Source: Acinetobacter sp. 10FS3-1
GTDB lineage: Bacteria > Pseudomonadota > Gammaproteobacteria > Pseudomonadales > Moraxellaceae
Assembly: GCF_013343215.1 (NCBI RefSeq)
Contig: NZ_CP039143.1
Coordinates: forward strand, 1,674,001-1,738,000
Direction: 5' to 3'
DNA: 64,000 nt
The translations under genes were made by a program, and so were the position numbers. This document shows, piece after piece, positions 32,935 through 42,664 of the stretch. The notes under the pieces are model-generated. The model searched no databases. It was not told the DNA's origin and was given only the letters and a program-made list of their open reading frames with translations. Numbering within the stretch: position 1 is the first letter of the stretch; each line of letters starts with the position of its first letter.

Positions 32935-33023
32935 TTCAGGCCAAACATTTTAGCCGGATTCGCCTTACTCTGCCGAACTTTTTCCAGTTTTAGGGTTCTA
33001 TCTTGCCTGTTTTCCACACTGTT

Positions 33024-33073
33024 ATGTCTATAACATCAGACCTGAAATATGTCTATAACATCAGACCTGAAAT
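33024..33073 (+). repeat. 25-bp tandem duplication
   Basis: The unit ATGTCTATAACATCAGACCT plus GAAAT occurs twice in a row. It lies in the intergenic space between the HolD-like gene and the M48-like gene and may duplicate a promoter element on the minus strand. Confidence 0.9.
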
Positions 33074-33133
33074 TTGAATGCCTATCTTAGCATGAAGATG
33101 GGTCCACTTCGTCTCAGCGACCTAAAGAGAAAC

Positions 33134-35023
33134 CTAAACAATCATCAGGCTATTTTTTTTCAGCATTTGCTCAATGATCTCATCCGTTTCAAACCCTAGA
33201 CGCCAGTATAGCAATTCCATCACATCCAGCTCATCCTGAGTCACAATCCGGTCGCTCCACAAACAGGCTTCCGCAATCCCCAATATGCTTAAACGGTCAC
33301 GCAACAATAACCCGGCAATATCATTCAAAATTTCAGCCAGATCAATTGGTTCATCAGAAATTTCAGCATACATCTCCTGCTCTTTTAAGGTCAAAATACG
33401 GTTTAAAATCCGCTCCCGAACTTCGAGCTGGTTCCCGCTGTTAATCTGCTGGACATGGAGTAAAGCATCAATCAAACGCACAATCTGGGACTTAACCTCT
33501 TCCAGTGAAGTGGGCGTATGTACAGGCAATAAATTCAATTCATGCTTGACTCGCTCCAGCAGCAAAGCATCCAGCAAGCCAATTTCTCCATCTTCCTGAA
33601 TAATCCGTGCCAGCTTCATCAGAAACTGCCGGGCAACAGTAATCGGCATGCCACCAATATTTTTGCAAGCCTGTAAAAAGATGGGAGTATGAACACGACC
33701 ATCCAGATTCAACAATGAGTCCACAATCGCACGGCTGACCTCTGCTTCAGTCGGTATAAATTCACGATATTGCCGGATCATTAAAATAGCAACCATGACT
33801 TCACGAGAACCCGTCGAAGTCTGCAAAGCCCGTTCAATCAGATCCGGACGTGGCATATTGGTGCGAAATTCCGGATTCAGCGGCTTGATCGCATCTTTAA
33901 TCGCAAAGCTAATGGGTGACAGGCGCAGCAAAGGTAATGGCTGTGGCGAGCTCCAAGTGGTTGTGCTTTGAGGCACCACATCCTCTAAAGAGCGGAACAG
34001 GCTAAATAAGGGCTGATTTTTCAACTTTTTCAGATTTTCGAGTTGCAGTTCCTGAATCAGCCCAGGATTTAACTCATAAATACGCTGATTAATATCCGGA
34101 TGAATATTCAACCAGTTCTGCTGGCTCAGGGAGTTGGCAAAACACATATGTGAAATTGATTCAGCATATTCACTATAGATTTGCGAACCGGAATGATGCA
34201 CATAAATCCTTAATAAGGTCTGAATGTTGGCATCATTTTGAATCAGGCGCCTGGTTTTCTGGTCATTCTTGAAAGTTCGCCCGCTCAGCGATATATATTT
34301 GATAAAACGAGAAATGAGTACCCCTAAACTGCCAACCAGCCAAATGACTGCACCCAGCGCCACATATAGCGTTTCAAACCGGTTTTCACGCGGAATACCA
34401 TGACGGTAAAATCCGGACTTGGCCAACTTACTGCCCCACTGGCTAAAAGTCACCAGACTGCTATACAGGATTTTTAGCCGGGTATTTTCAGCAGCCTCAC
34501 CAGACAGAATTTTATTAAATTCATGGCTTAGCAGACCATACAATTCCATTTCATCTAGCGTCTGTAGAGCGCCCCAAGTCAGAATAATTGCGGTATCTGC
34601 CGGGCCGAAACCTGCTGTCAGGGCATTGACTCCGACTTCATCGGGTAGTACATAAACCGCTGGAGCCTCAATCAAAAAAGTTTCCGCAAGCTGTTCGGTA
34701 ACCCGTAATGCCGCGCTTTCTTCAGGAATACTTTCTATCTGGCTCAGCCGGCGTGCGCCCATTTGCTTGGCAAGCGAATAGCCACCGGCACGGAGTACAT
34801 AAAATTCATGTGATACAGAAACTGCCATTAAAAACAGGACAAACGCAATCAGATAAGGACTGAAGCTATGCCAAACTAAAGACTGGGTGGGATCAATATA
34901 GAAGGCAAATAAGCCGGCAATTATATTTATAATAAATATTGTTAATAATACTGCAATCAGGCAAAAGCTCGCTGGCAGCCACATATTTTTATTCTTTATA
35001 AACGTATAGCTTACGCTTCTCAA
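33134..35023 (-). CDS. M48-like membrane protein lacking a zinc ligand
   Basis: The 629-residue protein has two N-terminal membrane helices (about 15-40 and 52-70), a HtpX-like M48 domain (VYVLPDEVGVNALTAGFGPADTAIILTWGAL), another hydrophobic segment near 220-240, and a long helical C-terminal part ending in a TerB-like stretch. The expected HEFSH zinc motif reads LLSHEFNKILSGE near residue 168: the first His and Glu are kept, but the second His is Lys. The REFLAD region that holds the third ligand is replaced by TFKNDQ. It is likely inactive as a protease and may act as a scaffold. It may start at TTG 35023 (AGGGTGG upstream) or ATG 34984. Confidence 0.8.
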   Translation of the reverse strand: MRSVSYTFIKNKNMWLPASFCLIAVLLTIFIINIIAGLFAFYIDPTQSLVWHSFSPYLIAFVLFLMAVSVSHEFYVLRAGGYSLAKQMGARRLSQIESIPEESAALRVTEQLAETFLIEAPAVYVLPDEVGVNALTAGFGPADTAIILTWGALQTLDEMELYGLLSHEFNKILSGEAAENTRLKILYSSLVTFSQWGSKLAKSGFYRHGIPRENRFETLYVALGAVIWLVGSLGVLISRFIKYISLSGRTFKNDQKTRRLIQNDANIQTLLRIYVHHSGSQIYSEYAESISHMCFANSLSQQNWLNIHPDINQRIYELNPGLIQELQLENLKKLKNQPLFSLFRSLEDVVPQSTTTWSSPQPLPLLRLSPISFAIKDAIKPLNPEFRTNMPRPDLIERALQTSTGSREVMVAILMIRQYREFIPTEAEVSRAIVDSLLNLDGRVHTPIFLQACKNIGGMPITVARQFLMKLARIIQEDGEIGLLDALLLERVKHELNLLPVHTPTSLEEVKSQIVRLIDALLHVQQINSGNQLEVRERILNRILTLKEQEMYAEISDEPIDLAEILNDIAGLLLRDRLSILGIAEACLWSDRIVTQDELDVMELLYWRLGFETDEIIEQMLKKNSLMIV

Positions 35024-35070
35024 TGTACCACCCTAAGTCACATGATCTGCAATGCGCTCATCATAAAACA

Positions 35071-35096
35071 AAAAAGCGGGAAGTTCCCGCTTTTTC
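35071..35096 (-). terminator. Terminator of the pyrD-cvpA-purF unit
   Basis: GCGGGA and TCCCGC pair around a short loop, with five T on the minus strand, 27 bases after the purF stop. Confidence 0.85.
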
Positions 35097-35122
35097 ATTA
35101 TGATTTTTATCGCTTTAATCGC

Positions 35123-36658
35123 TTAGGATTCACGTACACCCGTCAGGTCGACTGAAGCGGCATCGATATTAACATCGATATAGTTCTCACCTTTTTTGGC
35201 ACTTTCCTTACGTTTTTTCTGTAAGTTATCAAGATATTCTCTATCAATTCCGCCTGTGACATAGATACCGTCAAATACCGAGCAATCAAACTCACGCAAT
35301 TTCGGCACCTTGGTCGTACGTACTGCTTCTTTCAGGTCTTCCAGATCCTGAAACACCAGACGGTCTGCACCAATAATCTCACGGATTTCTTCTACACTAC
35401 GTTCAGAAGCAATCAGCTCTGATTTTGCCGGCATATCAATACCATAGACGTTTGGATATTTCACCATAGGTGCAGCTGAAGCAAAGAAAACTTTTTTTGC
35501 CCCTGCATCACGCGCCATCTGGATAATTTCATTACAGGTGGTACCGCGTACAATCGAATCATCAACCAATAAAACATTTTTACCCTGAAATTCCAGCTCA
35601 ACCGGGTTAAGTTTCTGGCGGACCGATTTTTTACGCTGTTGCTGACCTGGCATAATGAAAGTACGACCGATATAGCGGTTTTTCATAAAGCCTTCACGGA
35701 ATTTCACGCCCAGCGTATTCGCCAGCTCTAGCGCTGAAGTCCGTGATGTATCCGGAATTGGGATGACCACATCAATATCATGCTCCTCACTCCATTCACG
35801 CAGGATTTTATGAGCCAGTTTCTCACCCATTTTCAGACGGGCTTTATACACTGAAATACCATCAATGATTGCATCCGGGCGGGCAAAGTACACATATTCA
35901 AAAATACATGGACGATATGCCGGCTTGCTCGCACATTGCTGGGTAAAGAAATTACCCTGGAGGTCAATAAATATTGCTTCCCCCGGCTCAATATCACGTT
36001 CAACCTTAAAGCCCAGTGCTGTAATCGCAACCGACTCAGAAGCAATGATATATTCCATGCCTTCTTCAGTCTGACGTGAACCATAGATCAATGGACGGAT
36101 ACCGTTCGGATCACGGAACCCTACCAGACCTTGGCCAGTAATCATGGCAACTACCCCATAAGCACCTTTACAACGCTCATGAACACGCGTTACCGCATGA
36201 AATACATCTTCTGAAGTCGGCATCAGTTTGCCGCGTTTTTGCAGTTCATGTGCAAAAACGTTAAGTAAAACTTCCGAGTCCGAATCGGTATTCATATGAC
36301 GCAAATCTGTTTTAAACAGATCTTCATGAATTTCAGCCGAATTGGTCAGGTTACCGTTATGTGCCAAGGTAATCCCGTATGGCGAGTTCACATAAAATGG
36401 CTGCGCTTCAGCACTACTTGAAGAACCCGCAGTGGGATAACGCACATGACCAATGCCGTAGTTTCCTCTTAAGGCACGCATATGACGGGTATGAAATACG
36501 TCACGCACCATACCATTATCTTTGCGCAGGAACAGGCGTCCTTCATCGCATGTCACGATCCCAGCAGCATCTTGTCCACGATGTTGTAACATCGTTAATG
36601 CATCAAACAACATTTGGTTAACGGGCGTTTTACCAGCTATACCAACTACTCCACACAT
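35123..36658 (-). CDS. purF: Amidophosphoribosyltransferase
   Basis: PurF makes 5-phosphoribosylamine from PRPP and glutamine, the first committed step of purine synthesis. The 511-residue enzyme starts MCGVVGIAG, so Cys2 is the glutaminase nucleophile after Met removal. HRGQDAAG and the later [10 protein letters not shown] and [13 protein letters not shown] stretch belong to the Ntn glutaminase domain. The PRPP-binding loop is [13 protein letters not shown] near residue 365. It lies 18 bases after cvpA with GAGG before the ATG, and both are expressed together. Confidence 0.97.
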   Translation of the reverse strand: MCGVVGIAGKTPVNQMLFDALTMLQHRGQDAAGIVTCDEGRLFLRKDNGMVRDVFHTRHMRALRGNYGIGHVRYPTAGSSSSAEAQPFYVNSPYGITLAHNGNLTNSAEIHEDLFKTDLRHMNTDSDSEVLLNVFAHELQKRGKLMPTSEDVFHAVTRVHERCKGAYGVVAMITGQGLVGFRDPNGIRPLIYGSRQTEEGMEYIIASESVAITALGFKVERDIEPGEAIFIDLQGNFFTQQCASKPAYRPCIFEYVYFARPDAIIDGISVYKARLKMGEKLAHKILREWSEEHDIDVVIPIPDTSRTSALELANTLGVKFREGFMKNRYIGRTFIMPGQQQRKKSVRQKLNPVELEFQGKNVLLVDDSIVRGTTCNEIIQMARDAGAKKVFFASAAPMVKYPNVYGIDMPAKSELIASERSVEEIREIIGADRLVFQDLEDLKEAVRTTKVPKLREFDCSVFDGIYVTGGIDREYLDNLQKKRKESAKKGENYIDVNIDAASVDLTGVRES

Positions 36659-36676
36659 AGCAACCTCGCAGACAAG

Positions 36677-37261
36677 CTAGGGATTAATAAAAGGATTATT
36701 CGTAGATGCATCTGAAATTCCGTCTTTAGAAGATTCAGATGAAGAATCTGAAAGTCTCGGTGTACCTTCAGATTTGATGTGCTTTAAGGCACCGTTTGCA
36801 GCGTCTTTCGACAGCTCGGTTGCCCAAGGTGCATACGGAATTAAAGCCTGAATGAGCTTGGACTGTTTCCAGTGCGGGGAACTTTCTACCCATGGACCAA
36901 TTCCCTGAAGTGTGATCAGGACAATCAGCAACCCTTTCAGGCTTCCAAAAACACCGCCTGCAAGACGATTGAGCGGGCCAAGTTTAAGTGTTTTTAAAAT
37001 ACGGTTCAGAAGAAAGGTGACGATCCAGGTCAAAACAACAATAATCAGTACAATAAAAGCAAAGGCCGCAATCTTCTGTACCACTGGATCAGTACTGAGA
37101 GCCACCATGGAAGGCGCAAGTAGTGTTGAATATTTCGCCGCAACAATTAAGGCGAAAATCCATCCCACCAAGTTCGCAAAGGCTTTGATAAATCCTTGAC
37201 GCAAACCGTTTAACCCTCCAATAAGCAGGATAATCAGTATAAAGATGTCAATGGCATTCAT
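36677..37261 (-). CDS. cvpA: CvpA family membrane protein
   Basis: The 194-residue inner-membrane protein has four hydrophobic segments within residues 1-125. It opens IDIFILIILLIGGLNGLRQGF with the family GxRxGF-like turn, and continues with VGWIFALIVAAKYS and NRLAGGVFGSLKGLLIV. A Ser-rich, soluble C-terminal tail follows. CvpA was linked to colicin V export and, more generally, to envelope integrity. cvpA-purF adjacency is widely conserved. It starts five bases after the pyrD stop. Confidence 0.93.
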   Translation of the reverse strand: MNAIDIFILIILLIGGLNGLRQGFIKAFANLVGWIFALIVAAKYSTLLAPSMVALSTDPVVQKIAAFAFIVLIIVVLTWIVTFLLNRILKTLKLGPLNRLAGGVFGSLKGLLIVLITLQGIGPWVESSPHWKQSKLIQALIPYAPWATELSKDAANGALKHIKSEGTPRLSDSSSESSKDGISDASTNNPFINP

Positions 37262-37266
37262 AAGTT

Positions 37267-38268
37267 TTAAAGTGCGTCTACACAGTCTTTGACAAGTTTT
37301 GGTCCAGTATAGATAAGACCACTATAAACCTGTACCAAGCTGGCTCCTGCCTGCTTTTTGGCAACAGCATCTGCACCTGAAAGAATACCACCCACACCAA
37401 TTAATGGAATTTGTCCTTTCAAAATCCCTGCAAACGCAGCGAGGCATGCCGTACTTTTCTCAAAGACCGGTGCACCCGATAAACCACCTGCTTCTTCCGC
37501 ATACGCCAGACCTTCAACGCCTTCACGCGACAATGTGGTATTGGTCACGATCAGACCATCAATTTTATATTGCAATAACTGCTTGGCAATAAAGGCAATA
37601 TCTTCTGATTCCAGATCTGGAGCTACTTTCAATACTAACGGCACATAGTGCTGATGTTCCTGCGCCAATTCCAGTTGACGATTTTTCAGCGTTTCTAACA
37701 ATTCAGTCAGCGCATCGCCGCTTTGCAAGCTACGCAGGTTCTTGGTATTTGGAGAAGAGATATTTACAGTAATGTAGGAAGCATAATTATAGACTTTTTC
37801 TAAACAAATGAGATAGTCATCTACAGCTTTTTCTACCGGTGTATCGGCATTTTTACCGATATTAATGCCCAAAACACCTTTAAATTTTGCCGCTTTGACA
37901 TTTTCAACTAACTTGTCTACCCCATCGTTATTAAAACCCATCCGGTTAATAATTGCCTTGGCTTGCGGCAGACGGAATAAACGCGGGTGTGGATTACCGG
38001 CTTGCGGTCGTGGGGTAATTGTCCCAATTTCAATAAAACCAAAACCCTGGCTAGCCAGAGCATCAATATAGGCACCATTTTTATCCAGACCGGCAGCAAG
38101 ACCGACCGGATTCGGAAATTCAATTCCCATACAGCTGACAGGTTTTGCAGCTACACGTTGATGCACCAAGCCCATTTTATGGGTTGATTGTAATAATGAT
38201 AGTGTTAGCTCATGTGCACGCTCTGGTGCTAAAGAAAACAACAAAGGGCGGGCTAGAGAATACAACAT
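37267..38268 (-). CDS. pyrD: Dihydroorotate dehydrogenase (quinone), class 2
   Basis: PyrD oxidises dihydroorotate to orotate with FMN and passes electrons to quinone at the inner membrane. The 333-residue protein has the class 2 N-terminal helical extension ([19 protein letters not shown]) for membrane contact, [28 protein letters not shown], the [11 protein letters not shown] loop with the catalytic Ser, [11 protein letters not shown], and [11 protein letters not shown] for FMN phosphate. Length is typical (E. coli: 336). It is the first gene of a compact pyrD-cvpA-purF unit joining pyrimidine and purine synthesis. Confidence 0.97.
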   Translation of the reverse strand: MLYSLARPLLFSLAPERAHELTLSLLQSTHKMGLVHQRVAAKPVSCMGIEFPNPVGLAAGLDKNGAYIDALASQGFGFIEIGTITPRPQAGNPHPRLFRLPQAKAIINRMGFNNDGVDKLVENVKAAKFKGVLGINIGKNADTPVEKAVDDYLICLEKVYNYASYITVNISSPNTKNLRSLQSGDALTELLETLKNRQLELAQEHQHYVPLVLKVAPDLESEDIAFIAKQLLQYKIDGLIVTNTTLSREGVEGLAYAEEAGGLSGAPVFEKSTACLAAFAGILKGQIPLIGVGGILSGADAVAKKQAGASLVQVYSGLIYTGPKLVKDCVDAL

Positions 38269-38358
38269 ATCTAGAAAAGTCTGCTACTTTTTAAGTCGCC
38301 ATATTATAGGCATAGGCAGCCCAAAAAACCATGCTTTGTAAATCTTTATTTTTAGTTG

Positions 38359-38838
38359 CTATTGCACAGTCGCTGCTAATTTAATCTGCTCTGCTTCCTT
38401 ATTTAGCTCCATTTTTTCGATACTTAGCCCCATTTGGGTCAACTGGGTCAGGAAGTTTGCCAGCACTGCATAATTTTCATGCAGAACGACCAGCTGAATT
38501 TTTCCATCTATGTGCTGGGAAGCAACAGACAAACCTTGCTGCTGAGCAACACGCTGGACTTTCTCCGCAGCATCCAGCTGTAAGTCTCCAGCGGGTTTCA
38601 TGGTCACGGCATTACTCTGCATCCACACAATTGTATCTTTAAGCTGATTTAAACGCTTTTGCTGGGTATCCGCAGCTTGATGCATATACCAGAGTGCAGA
38701 GCCAATTGCTGCAACCAGCACAAATATAATGGTGAAAATGACCAGTACCCGCTCACGCACGGACAAGCTGTCCAAATAATCACTGAATCGTTCAAACTGC
38801 TGGTCAAGCCGGTTTTGTAATTGTTGCATCGTTTTCAT
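38359..38838 (-). CDS. gspM: Type II secretion system protein M
   Basis: The 159-residue protein is a bitopic GspM: a short cytoplasmic N-terminus (QFERFSDYLDSLSVRERVLV), one membrane helix (about 29-50, VIFTIIFVLVAAIGSALWYM), a coiled-coil-like stretch, and a periplasmic ferredoxin-like domain with the repeated VQRVAQQQGLSV motif. GspM pairs with GspL in the inner-membrane platform of the secretion machine. It overlaps gspL by one base (TAATG-type), so the two are coupled. Other gsp genes are not in this window. Confidence 0.9.
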   Translation of the reverse strand: MKTMQQLQNRLDQQFERFSDYLDSLSVRERVLVIFTIIFVLVAAIGSALWYMHQAADTQQKRLNQLKDTIVWMQSNAVTMKPAGDLQLDAAEKVQRVAQQQGLSVASQHIDGKIQLVVLHENYAVLANFLTQLTQMGLSIEKMELNKEAEQIKLAATVQ

Positions 38839-39980
38839 TATTGTATTTTCACCAGTCCTACCGCACCTGTAGCTGTTGCCTGTATATTGCCTAACTCCAC
38901 CTTGAATCCCTGTTGATTCAACTGCTGGGAAAGCCCATTCAAGCTCTCCGAGGTTGCAGCTTGTAACTCCAGACTCAGCCCCGACGCATCATAATGAACG
39001 CGCTGCGCCACCATCTGATTCTGCATCAACACTGGCCCCACGCGGCTCATTAACTGTAAAGCATGCATATTGGCAGTCTGGCTCTGACGCAACTGCGCCT
39101 CAAACTGGCTTTCAATATTTTGCTCGGTCACCGGATAATTCTGCCCAAACCAGTATTTAAACTGGTCTATGGCCTGCATGGCCGTCTGATTGGCAACTTT
39201 TTTATATTGATACCAACGCACTGCATCATAACTAAACTGAACCAGCAAAATCCCCACGAAAACCGCAGCACAAGCCTTCCAGTAGCCTGAAATTACACCC
39301 TCTGATTTTGCCTTAGGCAGAATATTAAACGGGTGCTGCTTGGGTTTTTTAATGACTGGTAAGGTGTACTGAAAAGATTCAATTTGCTCCCGCGTCGTCA
39401 CCGCTTCCAAGCTATTTAACTGCTCAACATCCAGACCACTGACCTGGTATTGTAAATCTTTGGGTTGAAAATCCAGATATAAGCTTAGGTCATCCAGTGA
39501 CTGGCCTATATACTCATCTTCTCGAACCAGCAATTGTCCGCCAATTTGTGTAATCACCCGCTGATTGGCATGCGCAGGCACAGGCACAATCAGAAAATCT
39601 GGCAACAATGCGGTAACTTTTACCGGAATCAAGTTTAGGGCATGCTGCAAGGTTTCTACCGTAGAGTTTGCAATTCCCATAAGCCTGATCTGGTCAGGCT
39701 GCTGAAAATGATGCAAAACCTTCATGGCATCGACCGGCAGCACCACATATTCTTCCAACAAATATTTAATGCCTTCATTGCCCATTTTCTTATATTGGCT
39801 GCGTGACAAAGTCTGCTGCAAGATTTGCACATGACGGCTTGGAAAAAAAACCACCGCCTCTTTGGCCTGATAAGCTTGTATGTCCTGAATCAGCTGCTCT
39901 AGTGTCGCTGCCTGGTTCCAGAACTCCCCCACTGACCATTGCCAAATTCCATTGGCTTCTGGCATCCATAAATACAACAT
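38838..39980 (-). CDS. gspL: Type II secretion system protein L
   Basis: The 380-residue protein has the GspL architecture: an actin-like cytoplasmic domain (about 1-220) that binds the ATPase GspE, one membrane helix near 237-253 (AACAAVFVGILLVQFSYDAV), and a periplasmic ferredoxin-like domain ending GNIQATATGAVGLVKIQ. It starts MLYLWMPEANGIWQW. GspL anchors GspE to the membrane and is stabilised by GspM, encoded directly downstream. The T2SS genes of Acinetobacter are known to be spread over several loci, which fits this isolated pair. Confidence 0.9.
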   Translation of the reverse strand: MLYLWMPEANGIWQWSVGEFWNQAATLEQLIQDIQAYQAKEAVVFFPSRHVQILQQTLSRSQYKKMGNEGIKYLLEEYVVLPVDAMKVLHHFQQPDQIRLMGIANSTVETLQHALNLIPVKVTALLPDFLIVPVPAHANQRVITQIGGQLLVREDEYIGQSLDDLSLYLDFQPKDLQYQVSGLDVEQLNSLEAVTTREQIESFQYTLPVIKKPKQHPFNILPKAKSEGVISGYWKACAAVFVGILLVQFSYDAVRWYQYKKVANQTAMQAIDQFKYWFGQNYPVTEQNIESQFEAQLRQSQTANMHALQLMSRVGPVLMQNQMVAQRVHYDASGLSLELQAATSESLNGLSQQLNQQGFKVELGNIQATATGAVGLVKIQ

Positions 39981-40010
39981 CGATTGTGTTCTACCGTTTT
40001 TTAACTGGTT

Positions 40011-40466
40011 TTATATTGTTGGGCTAAAGCTTTTTATCTGGGTTGATAAACCCGCTGCAATCACCGCCTGATCATAAATACGCGCTTCAGCCAGCGCATA
40101 AGGCTGAAAAGAATCTCCCACCAGAATTGAAGCAATATGTGCCACGACATTCATATGACAGACCACTGCAATCGACTCATAAGGCAGTTGCGATAACCAT
40201 TCCACGGCTACTTTTGCATCATCATCTGGCTTGATGGCATTACAGATCACCACAGGCACATCTTTAAAATAATGCTGTAAATGTGCCAAAGTTTCCTGTG
40301 CACGCACCAAAGGACTGACCACAAAGACTTCAGGCTTGATCCTATCTTTTAAAAACTGCGCCGTCTGTTCTGCCTGCTGGTGCCCACGCTCCGTTAACGG
40401 ACGTTTGCCGTCATGACCATTGACCGGAGGAGCAGCCTCGCCATGTCGTACTAAAGTCAGTTGCAT
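40011..40466 (-). CDS. sixA: Phosphohistidine phosphatase SixA
   Basis: The 151-residue enzyme is a short histidine phosphatase. It begins LTLVRHGEAAPP with the catalytic RHG near residues 7-9, then GHDGKRPLTERGHQQAEQTA, VSPLVRAQETLAHL with the second Arg, and VVCHMNVVAHIASIL with the second catalytic His. SixA removes phosphate from His in phosphotransfer proteins, such as ArcB or the nitrogen PTS protein NPr. It lies between gpsA and gspL on the same strand. Confidence 0.92.
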   Translation of the reverse strand: MQLTLVRHGEAAPPVNGHDGKRPLTERGHQQAEQTAQFLKDRIKPEVFVVSPLVRAQETLAHLQHYFKDVPVVICNAIKPDDDAKVAVEWLSQLPYESIAVVCHMNVVAHIASILVGDSFQPYALAEARIYDQAVIAAGLSTQIKSFSPTI

Positions 40467-40541
40467 CTTTCATTCCTTCATTTCTTGTATTTGTATGATA
40501 ACGATCAGATATGACAGACATTATACAATTAGGGTAATAAA

Positions 40542-41615
40542 TTAGACCTGATGATGGGGCAAAACAAATTCAACATCACTGCGATGACCATTTTTCATCA
40601 GCGACAACGCAATCGACAAGGGTGGCGCCCCCTGGAAAATCACCTCATATAATGCAGTGGTAATCGGCATATAAACTTCCAGCTCTTCAGAACGCATCTT
40701 AACCTGCACAATGGTATTAATCCCTTCTGCAGTTTGGCCCAGTTCGGTGGTGGCCTGTTCCAGAGTTTTACCCTTACCTAAGGCATAACCCACCTGATAG
40801 TTACGGCTCAGCGGGCTGTTACAAGTCGCAAACAAATCACCCACACCAGAAAGCCCCAAAAAGGTGAGCGGATTGGCACCGAGCTTTACGGCAAAGCGGC
40901 TCATTTCAGCCAATGCACGGGTCAGAATCATACTTTTGGTATTCTCACCCACGTTATAGGCAGCGGCCATTCCCATGGCAACCGCATAAATATTTTTCAA
41001 GGCTCCGCCCAGCTCCACGCCATGCACATCATCACTGGCAAAAACACGGAACAAGGCACTATGCAAGGCCTGCTGCACTGCATAACGCACCAGCTCAGAT
41101 TCACTGGCGATCACTGTACCTGCCGGCTGCCCCGCCATAATCTCTTTGGCCAGATTAGGACCGGAAAGTACACCACAAGGCACTTCTGGTAAAACTTCAC
41201 GAATAATATCACTCATAAAGCTAAATGTTTTCGCCTCAATCCCTTTGGTCAGGGAAATGACCGCCTGAGAACTAATAAAAGGCTTAATCTGCTGCAGGAC
41301 ATCACGGAAAGAATGACTTGGAATCGCAACCAGAATAATATCGCGATCACGCACAGCCAGCTCCAAGTCAGATACAGCATGCAAATTGGACTCTAACTGA
41401 AAATCCGCCAGATAGCGCTTATTAATATGTGTCGCATTAATATCAGCTGCGACTTCCGGATCACGAATCCAGATCATGGTATTGCAACCATTACGCACTG
41501 CGGTATTGGCCATAGCAGTTCCAAAACTACCACCACCCAGCACCGTAACTCTTAAAGCAGTATTCTGATTTACTGCTACCGGTTCAACCAAATCGGAAAA
41601 ATTCAACTCTGACAT
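40542..41615 (-). CDS. gpsA: Glycerol-3-phosphate dehydrogenase [NAD(P)+]
   Basis: GpsA reduces dihydroxyacetone phosphate to sn-glycerol-3-phosphate, the backbone of phospholipids. The 357-residue enzyme has the Rossmann loop VLGGGSFGTAMANTA near residue 26, SLTKGIEAKT, GVLSGPNLAKEI, the catalytic Lys in ELGGALKNIYAVAMGMAAAY near 210, and FLGLSGVGDLFATCNSPLSRNY. A 20-residue N-terminal extension precedes the fold, and the C-terminus is slightly longer than in E. coli. It is followed by sixA after about 75 bases. Confidence 0.97.
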   Translation of the reverse strand: MSELNFSDLVEPVAVNQNTALRVTVLGGGSFGTAMANTAVRNGCNTMIWIRDPEVAADINATHINKRYLADFQLESNLHAVSDLELAVRDRDIILVAIPSHSFRDVLQQIKPFISSQAVISLTKGIEAKTFSFMSDIIREVLPEVPCGVLSGPNLAKEIMAGQPAGTVIASESELVRYAVQQALHSALFRVFASDDVHGVELGGALKNIYAVAMGMAAAYNVGENTKSMILTRALAEMSRFAVKLGANPLTFLGLSGVGDLFATCNSPLSRNYQVGYALGKGKTLEQATTELGQTAEGINTIVQVKMRSEELEVYMPITTALYEVIFQGAPPLSIALSLMKNGHRSDVEFVLPHHQV

Positions 41616-41647
41616 CTTGTTTTTAATATCCTGTTTTGCAGTACATT

Positions 41648-42229
41648 TTAATTATTTGGATGCCAGTAACTGACATAATTACTGGTCTGAATGTCTGCGC
41701 GTGATGCAATGGTTTTGGCCGCCGTACCAATATAAATAATGCCAGAAATCAGGTCATCTTTGGAGATTCCTAAAGCCTGCTTAAACAAAGTCGATTCCAC
41801 CACTACTCCACTGCGCCACATGGTCGAAAAACCCTGTGCTTGCAAAGACAACAGGAAATTTTGAATCGCGGCCCCAGAGCTCAGGATTTGTTCAAAATGC
41901 GGAACTTTGGGATGATCTTGCAAACGTGTCAATGCCAGCACCAGCAATGGCGCACGAAAAGGATGGTTTTTAACTCGCTCAATCTGTGCCGTTTCAGTTT
42001 CACCCAGATCAATCAACGCCTGAGACAATAAAAGCCCAAAAGCTTCACGCTGCTCATCAGGCACCACCACAAAGCTGGTAGGCTTTAACCGGTGATGGTC
42101 CGGTGCAGTTAAGGCAGCCTGAAAAGCATACTCCAACTGTTCTGCATTGGGTGCAGGCGCTACTAGACTTCCAATAGACTGTCGCTGGTGAATATTTTGA
42201 TGAACGATGTCGACCACTGATTCCGTCAT
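41648..42229 (-). CDS. Nitroreductase family protein (YdjA-like)
   Basis: The 193-residue FMN protein starts with IHQRQSIGSLVAPAPNAEQLEYAFQAALTAPDHHRLKPTSFVVV; the RxS loop binds the flavin phosphate and DHHRLKPTSF is the mark of the short YdjA subgroup. Further motifs are PKVPHFEQILSSGAAIQNFLLSLQAQGFSTMWRSG and a C-terminal GIIYIGTA. Natural substrates of YdjA types are not known. It lies 30 bases upstream of gpsA on the same strand. Confidence 0.9.
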   Translation of the reverse strand: MTESVVDIVHQNIHQRQSIGSLVAPAPNAEQLEYAFQAALTAPDHHRLKPTSFVVVPDEQREAFGLLLSQALIDLGETETAQIERVKNHPFRAPLLVLALTRLQDHPKVPHFEQILSSGAAIQNFLLSLQAQGFSTMWRSGVVVESTLFKQALGISKDDLISGIIYIGTAAKTIASRADIQTSNYVSYWHPNN

Positions 42230-42664
42230 TGCTTTCTAAATCTGTCACTTAAAAACTACTTTTAAGGTTAGCATATTCATAGCTGAATACTCTAGAAACT
42301 TCACAAGTATTGCTAGCATACACCAGATGCTGACAGCCATTATTTCCTGTTTTAAAGAGAATCGGCAACTATTGAAATTTCAGAAATGGATTGCGCCATA
42401 AGCTAAAGCTGGGCAGATCAGGTATAAAACGAAGCGAATAGCAAGACCGGACTATTAATAGCAAGCTTCATAACCAAATTTGAGATCGTTTTAGCCACAT
42501 GAACGGAAACAAGGCATCGTTTTGTTTAACAAAGCAAAAGTATAAGCACGCTTAAGTGCACAGGGCTATACTAAAAATTGCTAAACTTATACATCAACCA
42601 CAAAATTTGTAGTTCTTTCTGTGGTGAAATAACTTCTATTTAGCGGATTTATCAGGACAGCATC
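42230..42664. other. Gene-free stretch with a possible long leader
   Basis: No open frame with a ribosome site is seen in about 430 bases. There are small hairpins such as GCAC(GCTTAA)GTGC near 42547 and CCACA / TGTGG at 42599-42624, just before the lipoprotein gene. No T-run terminator or tRNA was found. Confidence 0.5.

Noticed and set aside
38359..39980. Type IV pilus PilN/PilO pair
   Set aside because: The actin-like cytoplasmic domain, single membrane helix and order fit GspL-GspM; PilM and PilP are not adjacent.
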